NCBI RefSeq assembly: GCF_964656455.1
Contig: NC_135717.1
Span: 148,442,308 to 148,506,307, forward strand
DNA: 64,000 bases
Source of the DNA: Halichoerus grypus
Lineage: Eukaryota > Chordata > Mammalia > Carnivora > Phocidae
Direction of reading: 5' to 3'
Numbering within the stretch: position 1 is the first letter of the stretch; every line of letters begins with the position of its first letter. Below the pieces are notes generated by a model. That model was not told the origin of the DNA, did not search any database, and was given only the letters and a program-made list of their open reading frames with translations. The position numbers and the translations under genes are program-made. This document shows, in pieces, positions 21,955 to 33,404 of the stretch.

Positions 21955-22125
21955 TTTATGCATGTTACTTATTATCCACAACTACAACCCTGGCTAGTTA
22001 AATTGTATACATTTTGCTTTTATAGATATTTATGCTGAAGCTCAGTGAGGTTAAGATAGCTTGCCCAGTACACACAGGTGTGTAATCCAGTAAGCATTTG
22101 AACCCAGGTTAATTTTATTCCAGAA
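21955..22125 (-). mobile_element. MIR, antisense
   Basis: TTTATGCTGAAGCTCAGTGAGG, TTAAGATAGCTTGCCCAG, ACACACAGGTGTGTAATCC and TTTGAACCCAGGTT: antisense MIR. Confidence 0.75.
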
Positions 22126-22319
22126 TATATGGTGTTTCCAATATGCCACCATGGCAAGTATTAAGCACTCATGTCCTGCTGGATGCATGATTTTTAAAAT
22201 AACTCTGTAAAAGAGGTATTACTACTCAAAGCAAAAATGAAAGGAAACACTAAGAAAAGGGTTGTTTAATTCAAGAATAGAAGTTCCAAAGTGAGTCAAA
22301 CAATGCTGATTCAGTGAAG

Positions 22320-22620
22320 CGGCTTTCATTCATTCATTGGATAACTGCCATTCATTCATTGATAATTATATGATGCAGTCATACTCTGTGGCAGCACTGA
22401 GCGGGGTGCCAGGGGGTCCATAATGAACAGAAGCCAGAATAGTTCTTGTATTCAAATTGCTTAGGTCTTATTGAGAAGAGATATCAGTAAAATTATTTTA
22501 AAATTATATTATGGCATATATTAACTATGATCCATGTTTTAACTGAAAAATATAGGGGCCTATGAAATTATAATAAGGGAATATGGACTTATATTTGCTA
22601 CAGGAGGACAAATTTAAAAT
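22320..22620 (-). mobile_element. L2 3' part, antisense
   Basis: TTCATTCATTGATAATTATA, GCAGCACTGAGCGGGGTGCC, TAATGAACAGAAGCC and CTTGTATTCAAATTGCTTAG follow the antisense L2 3' end. Confidence 0.55.
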
Positions 22621-22942
22621 AATGAAAACCCAAAAGGATCTTACCTATTATATATATTTGAATATTCAGATTTGTAATGATGAGGTAATGATGATATAAA
22701 CTCATGTAATTGAGCTTATGTTTTTTAATAATCAGAGTTACACATAAATACTTTCTAATTTCATTGTGGCTTTATTAGAATGGTGGGATTATGGGAATTT
22801 TTTTATCTTTTTTGTTTTCCATTAGGAGAAATTTTTGGTGGCATGTTTTTTAAGAAAAAAGTGGAAGGAAAATGATTTTACATATTACAAAATTCCCTAA
22901 GAATTCTAACTATATCTTGGAAAACACTGTGGCATGTGCACA

Positions 22943-22966
22943 TGTGTGTGTGTGTGTGTGTGTGTG
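22943..22966 (+). repeat. (TG)n microsatellite
   Basis: Twelve TG units followed by an imperfect TG-rich stretch to about 22988. Confidence 0.95.
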
Positions 22967-23499
22967 TTTGTGACTGTGTGTGCTGTGTAGTATGATTTTT
23001 TTTTTCCCTTCCTTGTTTTTGACTAAATGAACTTGGTACTTCTGATATGCCTCATCTTCAGTTTTGGAGGTTAGGGTCTACAGCTGCATCTCAGCTGTAA
23101 TGATCTCCTTTCCCGGTTTCTGGCTCATAGATTTGATTAAAAGGAAAATTGAAAATGTATTCAAGCTTGAATTAATGCCTACAAGATTAGCGCAAGTCTA
23201 TGGAACTAAACTTCTAAGGTACCAGCTCATTTCTGCTTTTGCTAAGCTTGAATGCAAAATGAAAATGACAATTATTTTGTTGATCATATATTTGCAATCC
23301 TACCAATCCTGGATCAGAAGAATTTTGCATTAGGAGACATTTTCAGTGTCATATCTTAACTTACATGTATCTAATTACAAATTAGATATATATAATTTAT
23401 ATACACTACACATAGAGCCATATATATATGTGTGTGTATATATATATAGTAAGTGAAATATATTTTTTATCTTTTTTCCTGAAGTTTATCAATCTTACT
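22967..23499. other. No supported gene; AT-rich with TA-rich tract at 23385-23450
   Basis: An 89-codon frame at 23064-23333 has no recognisable domain. TA-rich low-complexity DNA follows. Confidence 0.4.
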
Positions 23500-23935
23500 T
23501 AAAATATATTTATTACCTTTCATGTTAGAAAATACTTGTAACATGTTTACTATAGAAATTTTAACAAGGCAGGTAAGAAAAAGAAGAAACTAATAATCAT
23601 TCATAATCCCATCACACAAAGATAGACTATGTTTCTATTTTTGTACATGGCATTCTGGTACTTATATATACATATTTTACTATATATACATATTTATGCA
23701 CAATAAATATATACACATTTATCTTATAACTATAAGATGGTATTTTATGATCTTATTTTCTTAGAATTATATCTTCCAATTCTTTTAACAGCTGTATAAC
23801 ATTCTGTTACATCATCTTTATTGATCAATTAATCTCTTAGTGCAGGACTTTCAAGTGGTTTTCACTTTTTCACTATTGTATACAATGCCATAATAAACAT
23901 CCTTAGAGAAATTTTGAAGCTGGAGTTTAGATGTA
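23500..23935 (-). mobile_element. Old L1/HAL1-like fragment, antisense (tentative)
   Basis: TTCTTTTAACAGCTGTATAAC, ATCATCTTTATTGATCAATTAATC, and TTTTCACTATTGTATACAATGCC followed by ATAATAAACATCCTTAG match the antisense motif of ancient L1 3' ends (CACTATTATAAACAATGCTGC..GAACATCCTTG). Confidence 0.5.
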
Positions 23936-25229
23936 GTTGTGTATATAGGTTAAGGAATACCTGGCTAGAAAATAAACAATGTTCCCCACCTCTACTTCCC
24001 TCCCTCCTTCCGTATATATGTACCCAATCCATCCTCAAAAAGACTTCTCAGGCAATTTAAAAAATAAGCTGAATTATTTTAATATTCAGGGAAATCATAT
24101 AGGTATTGGCTCTCTAATTTGGGGATGTATTTTTCTGTTTTCTTTACACCACTGCAGGGCATAATTTAAGTTAAAAAATACAAATAAAGCTGATTTATTC
24201 TTGAACATTCTTTGACTAAAATTATGAATACACCAGACCATCACCAAATGAAGATAGCAAGTGATAGAGACTCAGAATGTTAACATAAAATGGAGTTGTA
24301 ATATAAAGGTTTAAAGAATGCTGGCTCCATCTCTCCTCCACGGACTCTACATTCTCTTCTGTCTCTGTCATATTTAGTTGACCAGCATTCCTGATTGAAA
24401 AGTGATAATTACTTTTCTGTTGTTGTTTTTTGTCTGACCATGGATATAAATCCACAATAAATCGCTAAATCTGAAAACATAACATTGAGTCAGAAGAAAA
24501 CCAAAGTAAGGTGTTTTATGTGTGTGACATTAAAGAATTGGAAGTTGGTTAGCAGGAACTCTGTCCCAATTTGTTTACACATCTCTGATGGGGTTAATAT
24601 ATAGGGGCTAGTGCAAATGAGTGTTAAATAGCCACGTAATCATAGCCCGAGGCGAGAGAAACGGAGCTGACGTTCTGACATTTATTTTCAAAATAGCTGA
24701 ACGTTTTCCAGGCACATTTTGTCAGTTCTACTGACAAAAGTTCTTCTGTTAACCATCTAGGATGAAATTCTTCTCCACATGACATAATTGAGGATCCACC
24801 TTAGAACACTGAGAAATAAGGACCTTTTCAAATTCAGATGGACTTTTTGTCTCTCAGTTTTTATTTTATGAAGACACTGAGCTTGAAATGTAGTTCTGAA
24901 TATTTGTGAGTCTAAGAGAGTTGGAGAGCTAAAAGGCCCTTTAGTGATAGCTGCTGCATAGATTGTTTTTATTTTTAAGTCAAAATAAGCACATGAAGAA
25001 TTGGTTATTGTATTGATTTTTTTTCCATGAGCCTTTCAGTATTTTATATTTTATACTGATAAAGTATCAGCTGACAGTGAGGGTTATCTAAAAAATAGTG
25101 CAGCTGGTTTTAAGCCTAAATAAACTTTCAGCTTAGCACAGCTGTTAAGAGTTTAGATCGTGAACTAGAATAAAAGTTTTTCTGGCAGAGAAAACTTGGG
25201 GTACATGTGGGGACATCATAACAGAAGGG
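23936..25229. other. No gene; possibly unique sequence
   Basis: No repeat recognised. 24590-24720 is non-repetitive and includes a TGACGT motif and a short CpG-bearing stretch, so it is the kind of segment to test for noncoding conservation. Confidence 0.4.
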
Positions 25230-25430
25230 TCAGATAAAGTATGCCTGAGAAGATCATGAGTGCACTAGGCTGGGGGCCAAGGAAAGTCAAGGAAGGGCTT
25301 GGCATTAAGAAAGTCACAGGACCACATTGTGAGGAGGATGGAATGAAGAGAGAGAAATTAAGAAGCCATTGGAGACCCTTGATTATTTTTCTCACCTGGA
25401 GGGAGTAGCTGAGAAAAATAATAATCAAGT
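25230..25430 (-). mobile_element. L2-like fragment, antisense (tentative)
   Basis: GGAAGGGCTTGGCATTAAG, GAGGAGGATGGAATGAAGAG and AAGAAGCCATTGGAGACCC resemble antisense L2. Confidence 0.35.
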
Positions 25431-27364
25431 GCTTTGCAGTAGTTTGGGAAATTCATAGACAAGACAGGACAATTTAGTCTAATTCTTTAAAATAAAAATA
25501 ATGAGGAACAGTCAGGATTTTGAGGAGCTTAAATATCTAAATAAAGTGGGTACCTGACCCAAATAATTTGAGTGTGTTGTGCAAAATGCAGACCCAAACC
25601 ACACCGCCATCTTTTTTTTTCAATTATATGGCAAAAGTCCTTTTTTATACTTTCCATTCTTTCAATTTACCCATAACTTGAAATTTAAGCAGGATTTAGA
25701 TGACATAATCTGTCAACTTGGGACAGATGGGGAAATTAATTATATGCATATCCTAGGACCTTTCCTAACATATTATTTGACCATTTACTTTCAACATAAT
25801 TTTAAGATATTTAATTTATATTACTTAGTGAGTTAGATGTCCTTACCAGAAGAAAAAAAAGACAAAATTAAAATAAAAATATAACTTAATGACACCTAGT
25901 TTTCTAACTTGATGTGGTAAATTATTATTTTAATAGTTTTTACATTGAAAGGTCCCTCTAATTGCTTCTAAATACTTGTGTCCCTTTGAATTGCTTTCAA
26001 AGCAGAGTCTTTTCCTAAGAAAGAACAGATGTGGATCTAGATCTGAATCTAGAAATGTCTTTGGAGATTTCTGTCTTTTGGCCTCTTCTTCCTAATATCT
26101 AGCTTAGAGCAATGTCTCTGGGAAAACATCATGCTTGACAACTTCCGTGGTGATATCATCCCTCCTGTAAGAACTTTATGAGAAAAAATGTCCTTGAAGA
26201 CAACAAAAAAACAGACTAAGCTGCTTAAATAATGAAGCAAGGTCATCCTCTGCTTCCTTAGAAAATGTTTTTATTACTCTGAAAGGAACTTTGGAATTGA
26301 ATCAAAAAATGAATGGCAGCCCCTCCCAGCCTAGGAGTTGTGTTTAGATTATTAAAAGGATTTGTTTGGTGTTAGTGAAATTAAAATGGGAAATATGTGG
26401 TGCCATTTCAATTTAAAATCCATATAAGCTTCAATATGTAAGTCATATATTAGTATTTATTTGCATGTCTTTTAAGATTTTTTCTATTACATATTACTAG
26501 AGTAATAAGACATTAAAAAGTCATCTAGCCCCAATAACCATAAAGAATCAGATGCAGACTTTAGTATAAAAGGATTTAATTACACATTCTCAAAAGATTT
26601 ATTTTAATATTCTCCCCCTAGGTATAGTTAAAAAAGAGAAATTTTATTTGAAAATTATATTAAAATGGAATACTGTATAAAGTCAAAATAATAATATAGA
26701 TTTCACTGTTTATTTCTAACTCTTACTTTGACATATCCTTTCAGTTAATTTTTATCAGACAAATGCATGAAAAATTTTTTAAAAATACATTATTTTATAT
26801 CTCGTATGTTTATGCAAAAAAAAGTGGATTCATTGAAAAATATTCCAGATAATCAGAAAGCAAAATCCATGTTTTTGGGGAAAAAAAAACCCAGCTACTT
26901 GTAGAGCTGTTTATTTTCTCTCTTGCTCAATGTTTCTTCCTTTTATTTTCAAATAATTGTTGCTGTGTTCTTAAAAACTCTCGTATCTTACTTTTACTTG
27001 AAGAATTAGCTTTAGATACATTCCAAAACAATTCTACACTCAATAATCATTAACAAATGTCACCCCAGCCTGACCCTTCTAGTCAGACAGCCACCAAGAG
27101 ATAGATGTTTTATAAGGCTTCACCTTTAAAGGGCTTACTCTGCCCTCCAGGCAACTATAACTCTGGAGCCCTTCATTTCCTACAAATCTAAATTTCTTTG
27201 CATTCCCAAATCAAATGATTTATGTTGATTTAAAGGTATTCCAAACTTCGTTATCACCATAGCCCTGATATTGTAATTCTCTGTTGCTCACTGCCAATTT
27301 CCTAACCCTAAATTAAAAAAAAAAAAATTTGAAATGTACAGCAAGCTGGAAAAGGACATGTACT
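25431..27364. other. No gene or recognised repeat
   Basis: AT-rich, low-complexity in places, with A- and T-runs near 25615, 25850, 26815, 26880 and 27315. No frame worth calling. Confidence 0.5.
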
Positions 27365-27377
27365 AGGACTTAATCTT

Positions 27378-27431
27378 TTTTTTTAATTTTTATTATAATT
27401 CCAGTTAATATACAGTGTTATATTAATTTCA
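27378..27431 (-). mobile_element. 54-bp L1 3'-end insertion, antisense
   Basis: A T-rich tail (the complement of poly(A)), then TATTATAATTCCAGTTAATA and TACAGTGTTATATTAATTTC, the last bases of a carnivore L1. Target duplication AGGACTTAATCTT (27365-27377) and AGGAATTAATCTT (27432-27444). Confidence 0.85.
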
Positions 27432-27489
27432 AGGAATTAATCTTATTCACACAAATTGCCCAAGCATGTTTTGTGAACCTCAACTATGT

Positions 27490-27605
27490 ATGAACTGGTC
27501 TCTTCCACTCAGTTGAGCTCCTAGAAGGCACAGGTCATATGGTTTAAAAATTTTTTTTCAGTATGTCCATCATATTGCTTTACACAAATTAGATGCTCAA
27601 CACAC
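27490..27605 (+). mobile_element. L2 terminus, sense (tentative)
   Basis: GAGCTCCTAGAAGGCACAGG and TTAGATGCTCAACACACC resemble L2 3' end text (GAGCTCCTTGAGGGCAGGG .. TAGGTGCTCAATAAA). Confidence 0.45.
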
Positions 27606-27649
27606 CTGGCTCTCATTGTCGCTGCTGATGACAGTTTTCCTCTTGGCCT

Positions 27650-27855
27650 TCATTATTTATTAGATGATTGCACGGTTGTCTAACTCGTTTCCTGGCTTCT
27701 AGGCTTTTTCTTTTCTAACTCATCTTACACAGCATTACCAAATGAAGAACTACATTAACTATGTTATTCTGTTGCTTAAAAGCCCCTCCATTTTTGGTAG
27801 GAATTCACCTGACTTTTCACTTCTTTCTTAGACTTTAGTGTATTCCTTGAAATGT
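27650..27855 (+). mobile_element. L2 fragment, sense
   Basis: GATTGCACGGTTGTCTAACTC, TTTCCTGGCTTCTAGG and CTGTTGCTTAAAAGCCCCTCC follow the sense L2 ORF2 end. Confidence 0.6.
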
Positions 27856-28444
27856 TTACTATGAGTGTGTAGTTTTACTTAAATATAATTAAGAATAAAA
27901 GCTATTTTTTAGTTTGAAAAGATAAAAATATTCAAAGGAATAGACATTTGCTCTAATAAAATAGTTCTGAATATAATAGCATTTCTGGTTCAAAATGAAT
28001 ACCAGTCTCTGCCCTTGAATCTGTTGCTGCAAATGACCAAACTCTTTATCAGTCACTGTGGGGAGGGAGAGAAATATATATAAATATACTTAAGGATTCA
28101 CATGTAAAACCAATAGATTTTTTTTTAATGCACCTTATGCTTCCTACTTTCTTCTATTTTATATTTGAATATTTATTTTATTTTTATTGTTGACAGATAA
28201 GTTTTTATATACATATACCTATATACCTATGACCAGAGATAGAGGTCTAGAATGATATGTACCAAAATGCTAGTTGTTTCTGTACACTAGGATAATTTAC
28301 TGTATTTACAATTGTACATTTTTTCTGAAGTGAGTTTATAGCTTTCATCAGTCTCAAAGACATGGGCAATCACCCAAATATTAAAGTCTACTTTTTGAGG
28401 TATACTTTAATCTCTAGACAATTGATCTCCTGTCTTTATTTAGA
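27856..28444. other. No gene or recognised repeat
   Basis: AT-rich unassigned DNA. Confidence 0.5.
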
Positions 28445-28860
28445 AAAAAATCAGTTTCCTAACCTCCCTGCTCTTGCTGATGCCTAATCATCTTCCCTGC
28501 AATGTTCTATTCCTTTCTTTCAAAGGAAATCATGATTATCTGATCCTTCTTTCAAGCCCCAGACCACGTATCCACTCCCTCCCCTTCACAAATCACACGC
28601 AAATCTCTTTTCTCTCAATTCTGACAGCACTAGTGATCTCATTAGGTGTTGATTACCTAATGACATTTCAGTTCTATTTTTTATTGAGACTATGTGTGGC
28701 ATCTTCCCATCTGGATGGTAAGCTAACCAAAGGCAGGAGTTATGTCTTTTTTTTTTTTTTAATTGAAGTGTGGTTGACAACAATGTTATGGGAATTATGT
28801 CTCAATCAAATCTCTAGCTGTGTTCCTTTCAGCCTAATAAATCGTGTTTGAGATATGAAC
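28445..28860 (+). mobile_element. L2 3' part, sense, with a tiny L1 insertion
   Basis: TTCCTTTCTTTCAAAGGAAATC, GATGGTAAGCTAACCAAAGG and CAGGAGTTATGTC, then after an L1 insertion AATCAAATCTCTAGCTG and CAGCCTAATAAATCG: L2 3' text, diverged. The 125-codon frame across it is not a gene. Confidence 0.5.
28748..28789 (-). mobile_element. 42-bp L1 3'-end insertion, antisense
   Basis: T13 followed by AATTGAAGTGTGGTTGACAA, the extreme 3' end of an L1MA/MB-type element. Target duplication AGGAGTTATGTCT (28735-28747) and GGGAATTATGTCT (28790-28802). Confidence 0.85.
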
Positions 28861-29446
28861 TGTTCTACCTGATAAAGGAAAGAAAGCAAGCAGTGTATGG
28901 AATGGTCTAAATGAGATAGGAACATTTTGTTCTTTCAAATTATTGAAAAGAGTAAATGATAAACTCATGTTCCATTTTTTAATTTACCCAAAACCCATAA
29001 AGTTACTGGGGAAGGGTATGTCTCTGAAGGGTATGTTTCTGAAGGGTATGTAAAAAAGGACTTTTTACAAATATGCTTATTTAAGTGTACAATGAGATTT
29101 TAAGACGAATCACTTTAAAGACATTTAAAAAAATGTTAAATGATTCAAGATAGTGAGAAAGTGTAATGATTGGGAATTTTGTAATGATCAGGAATTCAAA
29201 TTCATCCTCTTTAAGTCCAAAGGGAAAGTAAGTGTTCTTCCTTGCTCTCTCTTGTTCTCACTCTTTCATTGCTGCCACATTATTGTTTAAGAACCAAACT
29301 TTAGGTGAGAGAGCGAGTATTTATAATTACTGAACAACACATTTTATGTAAACAAAACTAATTAGCCATTGAGTCAATGAGTCCTCTAATTTTAAAACAT
29401 GTCCTAACCTCAGGTTCCCACTTGACCACTGAGCCCTGATCAAATC
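28861..29446. other. No gene; short direct repeats of GAAGGGTATGT
   Basis: Three near-identical GAAGGGTATGT units lie at about 29012-29049. Otherwise unassigned DNA. Confidence 0.5.
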
Positions 29447-29675
29447 CGGTAGTTAAGAACATGGGTTCAGTTTCAGGTAATTCTGGGTTTGAATTTTGAA
29501 TCAACCACTTAATAGCTCTCAACTTGAACAAGTTAATTAATCTCTCATAACTCATTTTCCTCATTTATAAAATGGGCCTAAAAATATTACCTCACACAGT
29601 AATTATAAAGATTAGAAAATATAAAGTATGTAATCACAATGCCAGGAACATAGTAAGAATGCAGTAAATGCTATC
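29447..29675 (+). mobile_element. MIR, sense, near full length
   Basis: TAGTTAAGAACATGGGTTCAG, GGGTTTGAATTTTGAATC, CATTTTCCTCATTTATAAAATGG and GCCAGGAACATAGTAAG span head to tail of MIR. Confidence 0.9.
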
Positions 29676-29769
29676 CTTTTTAATGTTACTAACCTTGTTT
29701 AAATCTAACCAACAGAGATGCCCTACTGCTACAGGGATGAGTGGGATCTTTGGCTATATAGCATTCTGC

Positions 29770-30110
29770 CCTTCATTTGACCACTGTGTGCCTCTCCAAA
29801 CTCTTGTATATTTCTGTGCTTGGCTGTCTGCATCTTTACCCCAGTACTCATTGTTTCTCAAGCTCACCAAGCTCTTTCAAGTCTTTTATACCATTACTCC
29901 TTCAGTCTCCTCTTCCTGGAACACCTTTCCCATTTAACGGTCTTTCCTCATCCTTTAAGTCCTAATAGAATGGGTTCCTTCTCTCAGGTATTCCTACCTT
30001 GATTGTGAACCTCTGAAGAGACTGTAGCTTAATCATCTTTGTGTTCCTAGTGCCTCGCACAGTGGTTGACACAAGTAAATTTTAAATAAATATTGATTAA
30101 ATTCAACTGA
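29770..30110 (+). mobile_element. L2 3' end, sense
   Basis: CTCTTCCTGGAACACCTTTCC, TCATCCTTTAAGTCCTAA, GTTCCTAGTGCCTCGCACAG and TAAATAAATATTGATTAAATTC: a good L2 3' end. The overlapping 60-89-codon frames are its by-products. Confidence 0.85.
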
Positions 30111-30889
30111 AAGCAATGTCATTTTGCAAGGCACAATAGAGTTCAGAATCCTTCCTCAGTTCCCTGGGATCCCCTATTAACACAAACCAAACTAAAACTA
30201 AAATTTAATTAAAAGTGGGGGCTTTTGAGTCAAATAAATATAGGTGTATATTATTGGCTACCTATATAATCTTAGGTTATTCAAACTTTGGCCTACAAAC
30301 TAAGGTTATTTAAAGCTATCTTACAAAGATGGCAGAAGGGAGTAGAGGAGAGAATGTCAAGTATTTAACAAGAGCTTAGAATATTCTAAGTATTTAACAG
30401 AATGGTTGTGCTATTGCTATTGGCAGTTGCTGCCATTGTTGTGGCTAGATTCTTTTTATCATTATGATCATCGATATCTTTATCACCAAACCTTTTCATC
30501 ATCAGGAGTCAGGAAATCTATTGTGAAAGGACGAGAAATGGAAAATATTAGCATAAGCCATGGACTAGCCATCCCCTCTATAAAGGATTTAAGATCCAAT
30601 GAAAAGTGCTAAATGGAGGTCTCTCCTCTTAAGAGAGGAGATATGCCTTGGCCCTCCCGATGTAAGAGCAATTGCTAAGAGCAGGAGGTTGGAAAATGAA
30701 AGGCACAACAGAAGGTTAGTTAATGGTCTCTTTTGATGTGAGTGATTGTTACTTGTAAGCAATAAATGAAAATGAGATACAGTTAGAAAGATTAGATAAG
30801 AATAACACTTGGAATGTCCTCTCTAGCAGGTTAAAACAATTAGAATCCATTGACACGATGGATCAATCATCTAGAGAGATGACTGTATT
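30111..30889. other. No gene or recognised repeat
   Basis: Unassigned sequence; one 68-codon frame without domain. Confidence 0.5.
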
Positions 30890-31490
30890 CTTTTTCTATT
30901 GCTACATAACAATTTGCCCCTAAGTGAGTAGCTTAAAACAGCACCCATGTTTTATTTCACAGTTTTATAAGAAAGACATACAGCACAGAGTGACTGAGTT
31001 CTCTGCTCAGGGTTGCACAAGGCTGAAGTCAAGATGTTGGCCAGGCTATGCACTTATCTAGAGGCTCTGGTGAAGAATATGCTTCCAAGCTCATTAGGAT
31101 GTTGGCAGAATTCAGTTGCTTGCCGCTGTGGTCTTGAGGTCCCATTTCCTTGCTGGCTGTCGTGTGGAGTTTACTCCCTGTTCCTGGAAGTCACCCACAT
31201 TCCTTTTCACATGGTCCCTTCCAGCATGAAGGGCAGCAAGAGAACACTGAGGGCTTTCGTGCTTTCAAATCTCTCTTTTTATTCTGCCATCAGTCTGAGA
31301 AAAAGCTCTGCTTTAAAGGATCATGTAATTAAATTAGGTCCACCAGGAAAATCTACCTAAATTAAAGTCAGCTGGTCAGTTACCTTGATTACATCTGCAA
31401 AATCCCTTTTGCCATGTAAGGAAACCATCAAAGAAGTAACACTAGGAGGCTATGGTCATGGGATCATCTAGAATTCTGTTTACCACAAAG
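30890..31490 (+). repeat. Old interspersed repeat, family X (three copies in window)
   Basis: Begins ATTGCTACATAACAATTTGC with AGCTTAAAACAGC, then TTATTTCACAG, GGGTTGCACAAGGCTGAAG and TCAAGATGTTGGCC. Similar copies lie at 45862-46345 and 48185-48720 in the same orientation. The motif order (cataacaa..cttaaaacaa..atttattatttcaca) is a common ancient mammalian repeat; I do not assign its name. The 115-codon frame inside is not a gene. Confidence 0.7.
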
Positions 31491-31599
31491 ATCCTGTCAG
31501 TGTCATACAGGATAGTAAAGAAAGGTTCCCAGATGCATAAAGATCACTCAGGAACTATATTGGCAATTTGAGCTGAGGTGTTAAAGGTCTAGTTAGTTA

Positions 31600-31835
31600 A
31601 TAACAGCAGCTTGCTATGCACTAGGCACTATTTATGGTTTCAACTCATAGAATTTTCACAGAATCCTTGATAAGAAGTGCTATTGCTCTTCTTATTTGAC
31701 AGTTGAAGAAATTGAAGCTTACTGGGGTTAGGAAGTGTGCTTAACTTCACAGAGTTAGCATTTTGTAGATCTGGGATGTAGATCCAGACAAAACAACTCC
31801 AGAGCCCAGGTTCTCAACCATTATCCCACCTATTC
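31600..31835 (-). mobile_element. MIR, antisense, near full length
   Basis: CTATGCACTAGGCACTATTTATGG, TTGACAGTTGAAGAAATTGAAG, AACTTCACAGAGTTAGC and CCAGAGCCCAGGTTCTCAACC. Confidence 0.85.
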
Positions 31836-31949
31836 TCTCTTAGTTGAAAGGCTGGGGACTGTAAGGCCAAGGTACGACAATATGACAATTGGCCCCTTGG
31901 TTCTGTTTGAATCATCTTCATGCTACAAATTTCCATTTTTATTCACTTT

Positions 31950-32110
31950 GTATATTGAACACAGACTATATGTTAAGTTTTTTGCTGGGTAGTTTTGATG
32001 CAATGTATCCTAATTCATTCAATTTTCACAATGCTAAAAATTTTCCCAATATTAGAGATAAGAAAACTCAGTTACATATCTTGGCTCAGGACTCAGAGCT
32101 ATTGAATAGC
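31950..32110 (-). mobile_element. MIR, antisense
   Basis: TTGAACACAGACTATATG, TCCTAATTCATTCAATTTTC and GAGATAAGAAAACTCAG with GAATAGCAGATGCAGAC. Confidence 0.55.
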
Positions 32111-32224
32111 AGATGCAGACTTAGCATTTCAGTTTGCCTAACTTTGGAGGCTTTTTATTACATCATATGATTAACCTTAGGCTCAGTGAGTTCAAAGCTC
32201 TGATGAGTGGAAACATGTAGTAGC

Positions 32225-32340
32225 TACAAGCATGGAAGCTGATGATGCCATACTGCCTGTGTGTGAGGCCCAGTTGTGCTACTTACTTGTCTCTCTGGCC
32301 TCAGTTTCCAATTTATTAAAGGAGGATATTGCCTGTTTTA
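32225..32340 (+). mobile_element. MIR, sense
   Basis: AGCATGGAAGCTGATGATGCC, GAGGCCCAGTTGTGC and CTGGCCTCAGTTTCC in sense order. Confidence 0.55.
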
Positions 32341-32434
32341 AGAAGGCTTTAGCAAAAATTAATCAGTCATTATAGGAAGTAGGTGGGATAATGGTTGAGA
32401 ACCTGGGCTCTGGAGTAAAGCTAGCTAATTAGGC

Positions 32435-32660
32435 TATTGGTGAAGAGACACTTATTTTGAGTCGAATTTTGAAAACCTGGAAGGCATGTAGGAGTAGCAG
32501 GAAGTGAGAGGAAAGCTTTGTATGTAGGTCATTTGTGAAAAGGATGATAGAAGGTGGCTTATGCTTGGGACAAATTAAGTAGACTTCCCTGTTTGGAATG
32601 GGGAAGATAGTGAATAGTATGTCATTATTCAGGTCAGAGTGTGAAGGTTAAAGCAATGAA
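32435..32660 (-). mobile_element. L2 interior fragment, antisense
   Basis: GAAGAGACACTTATTTTGAG, AAAACCTGGAAGGCATG and TTGGAATGGGGAAGATAG resemble antisense L2 interior sequence. Short MIR-like text (GGTTGAGAACCTGGGCTCTGG) precedes it at about 32390. Confidence 0.45.
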
Positions 32661-32689
32661 AATATTGAAAGTTAACTCATGTCTTTGTA

Positions 32690-33120
32690 TTTATTCATCC
32701 ATTTGATGAACATTCATAGAAAATCTCCAAAGTTCAAAGTGTTTTCAAAAATACCAAAATGAACCATAAATCTTGCCCTCAAAGAACCGATGAACTGATA
32801 GATAAATAAGATAAGCAAACACATAAAACTGGAAGTAAAAATTTGCATGAGTTATAAGTGAGGCATAGATGGAATTGTAATAATGTTCTGAGGAAGGAGA
32901 GATTGCTTTAAGCTGAGAGGAATTGGGGAAATTTCGTGGGGGAAGTGACAAATTGCAGGGAGGGGAATTGATGAGAAGATGTTTAAAATAGGAATTGAAA
33001 GATGGAGAGGGATTATGTCTTGGCCCTTAAGATATGAGAGCAAACATAAATCTTCATTAGAGTAATAACAGTGACAGTAGAGGTAAAAAGGCATATGGGA
33101 GAGAAATGTTTGGGGACAGA
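32690..33120 (-). mobile_element. L2 3' part, antisense
   Basis: TTATTCATCCATTTGATGAAC, then CTTGCCCTCAAAGAACC, AAATAAGATAAGCAAACAC, GGAGAGATTGCTTTAAGC and AAAGGCATATGGGAG: the antisense L2 end followed by interior sequence. Confidence 0.6.
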
Positions 33121-33404
33121 ATTGATAGAAATTGACAGCTAAATGGATTTTGGCATAAGGAGAAAAAAGTAAAAGTTCACTAGGGTTTTGGTTTCAATGA
33201 CTAGAGAGTTGGTAGAATTAGGAGAAACACTGAATTGCAGAAGGAGTACATTGGTAGGGAAAGTGGTGGACTTTTATTTTAGACAAAGTCCATTTTACCT
33301 ATTAGGCAAAATCATCTAGGATGTAATACGGCCTGGCTATACTGATGCTGTTGGTGGAATGCTAGCTACCACCTGCAGCGAGTCACAGGGAGAGGAGATG
33401 CCTG

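Noticed and set aside
28474..28851. 125-codon frame
   Set aside because: Spans an L2 relic and a poly(T)-tailed L1 end; the F-rich middle is the poly(T).
29012..29050. Three GAAGGGTATGT units as a start of a CRISPR-like or tandem regulatory array
   Set aside because: Only three short adjacent units, no spacers, mammalian nuclear context; simple local slippage is sufficient.
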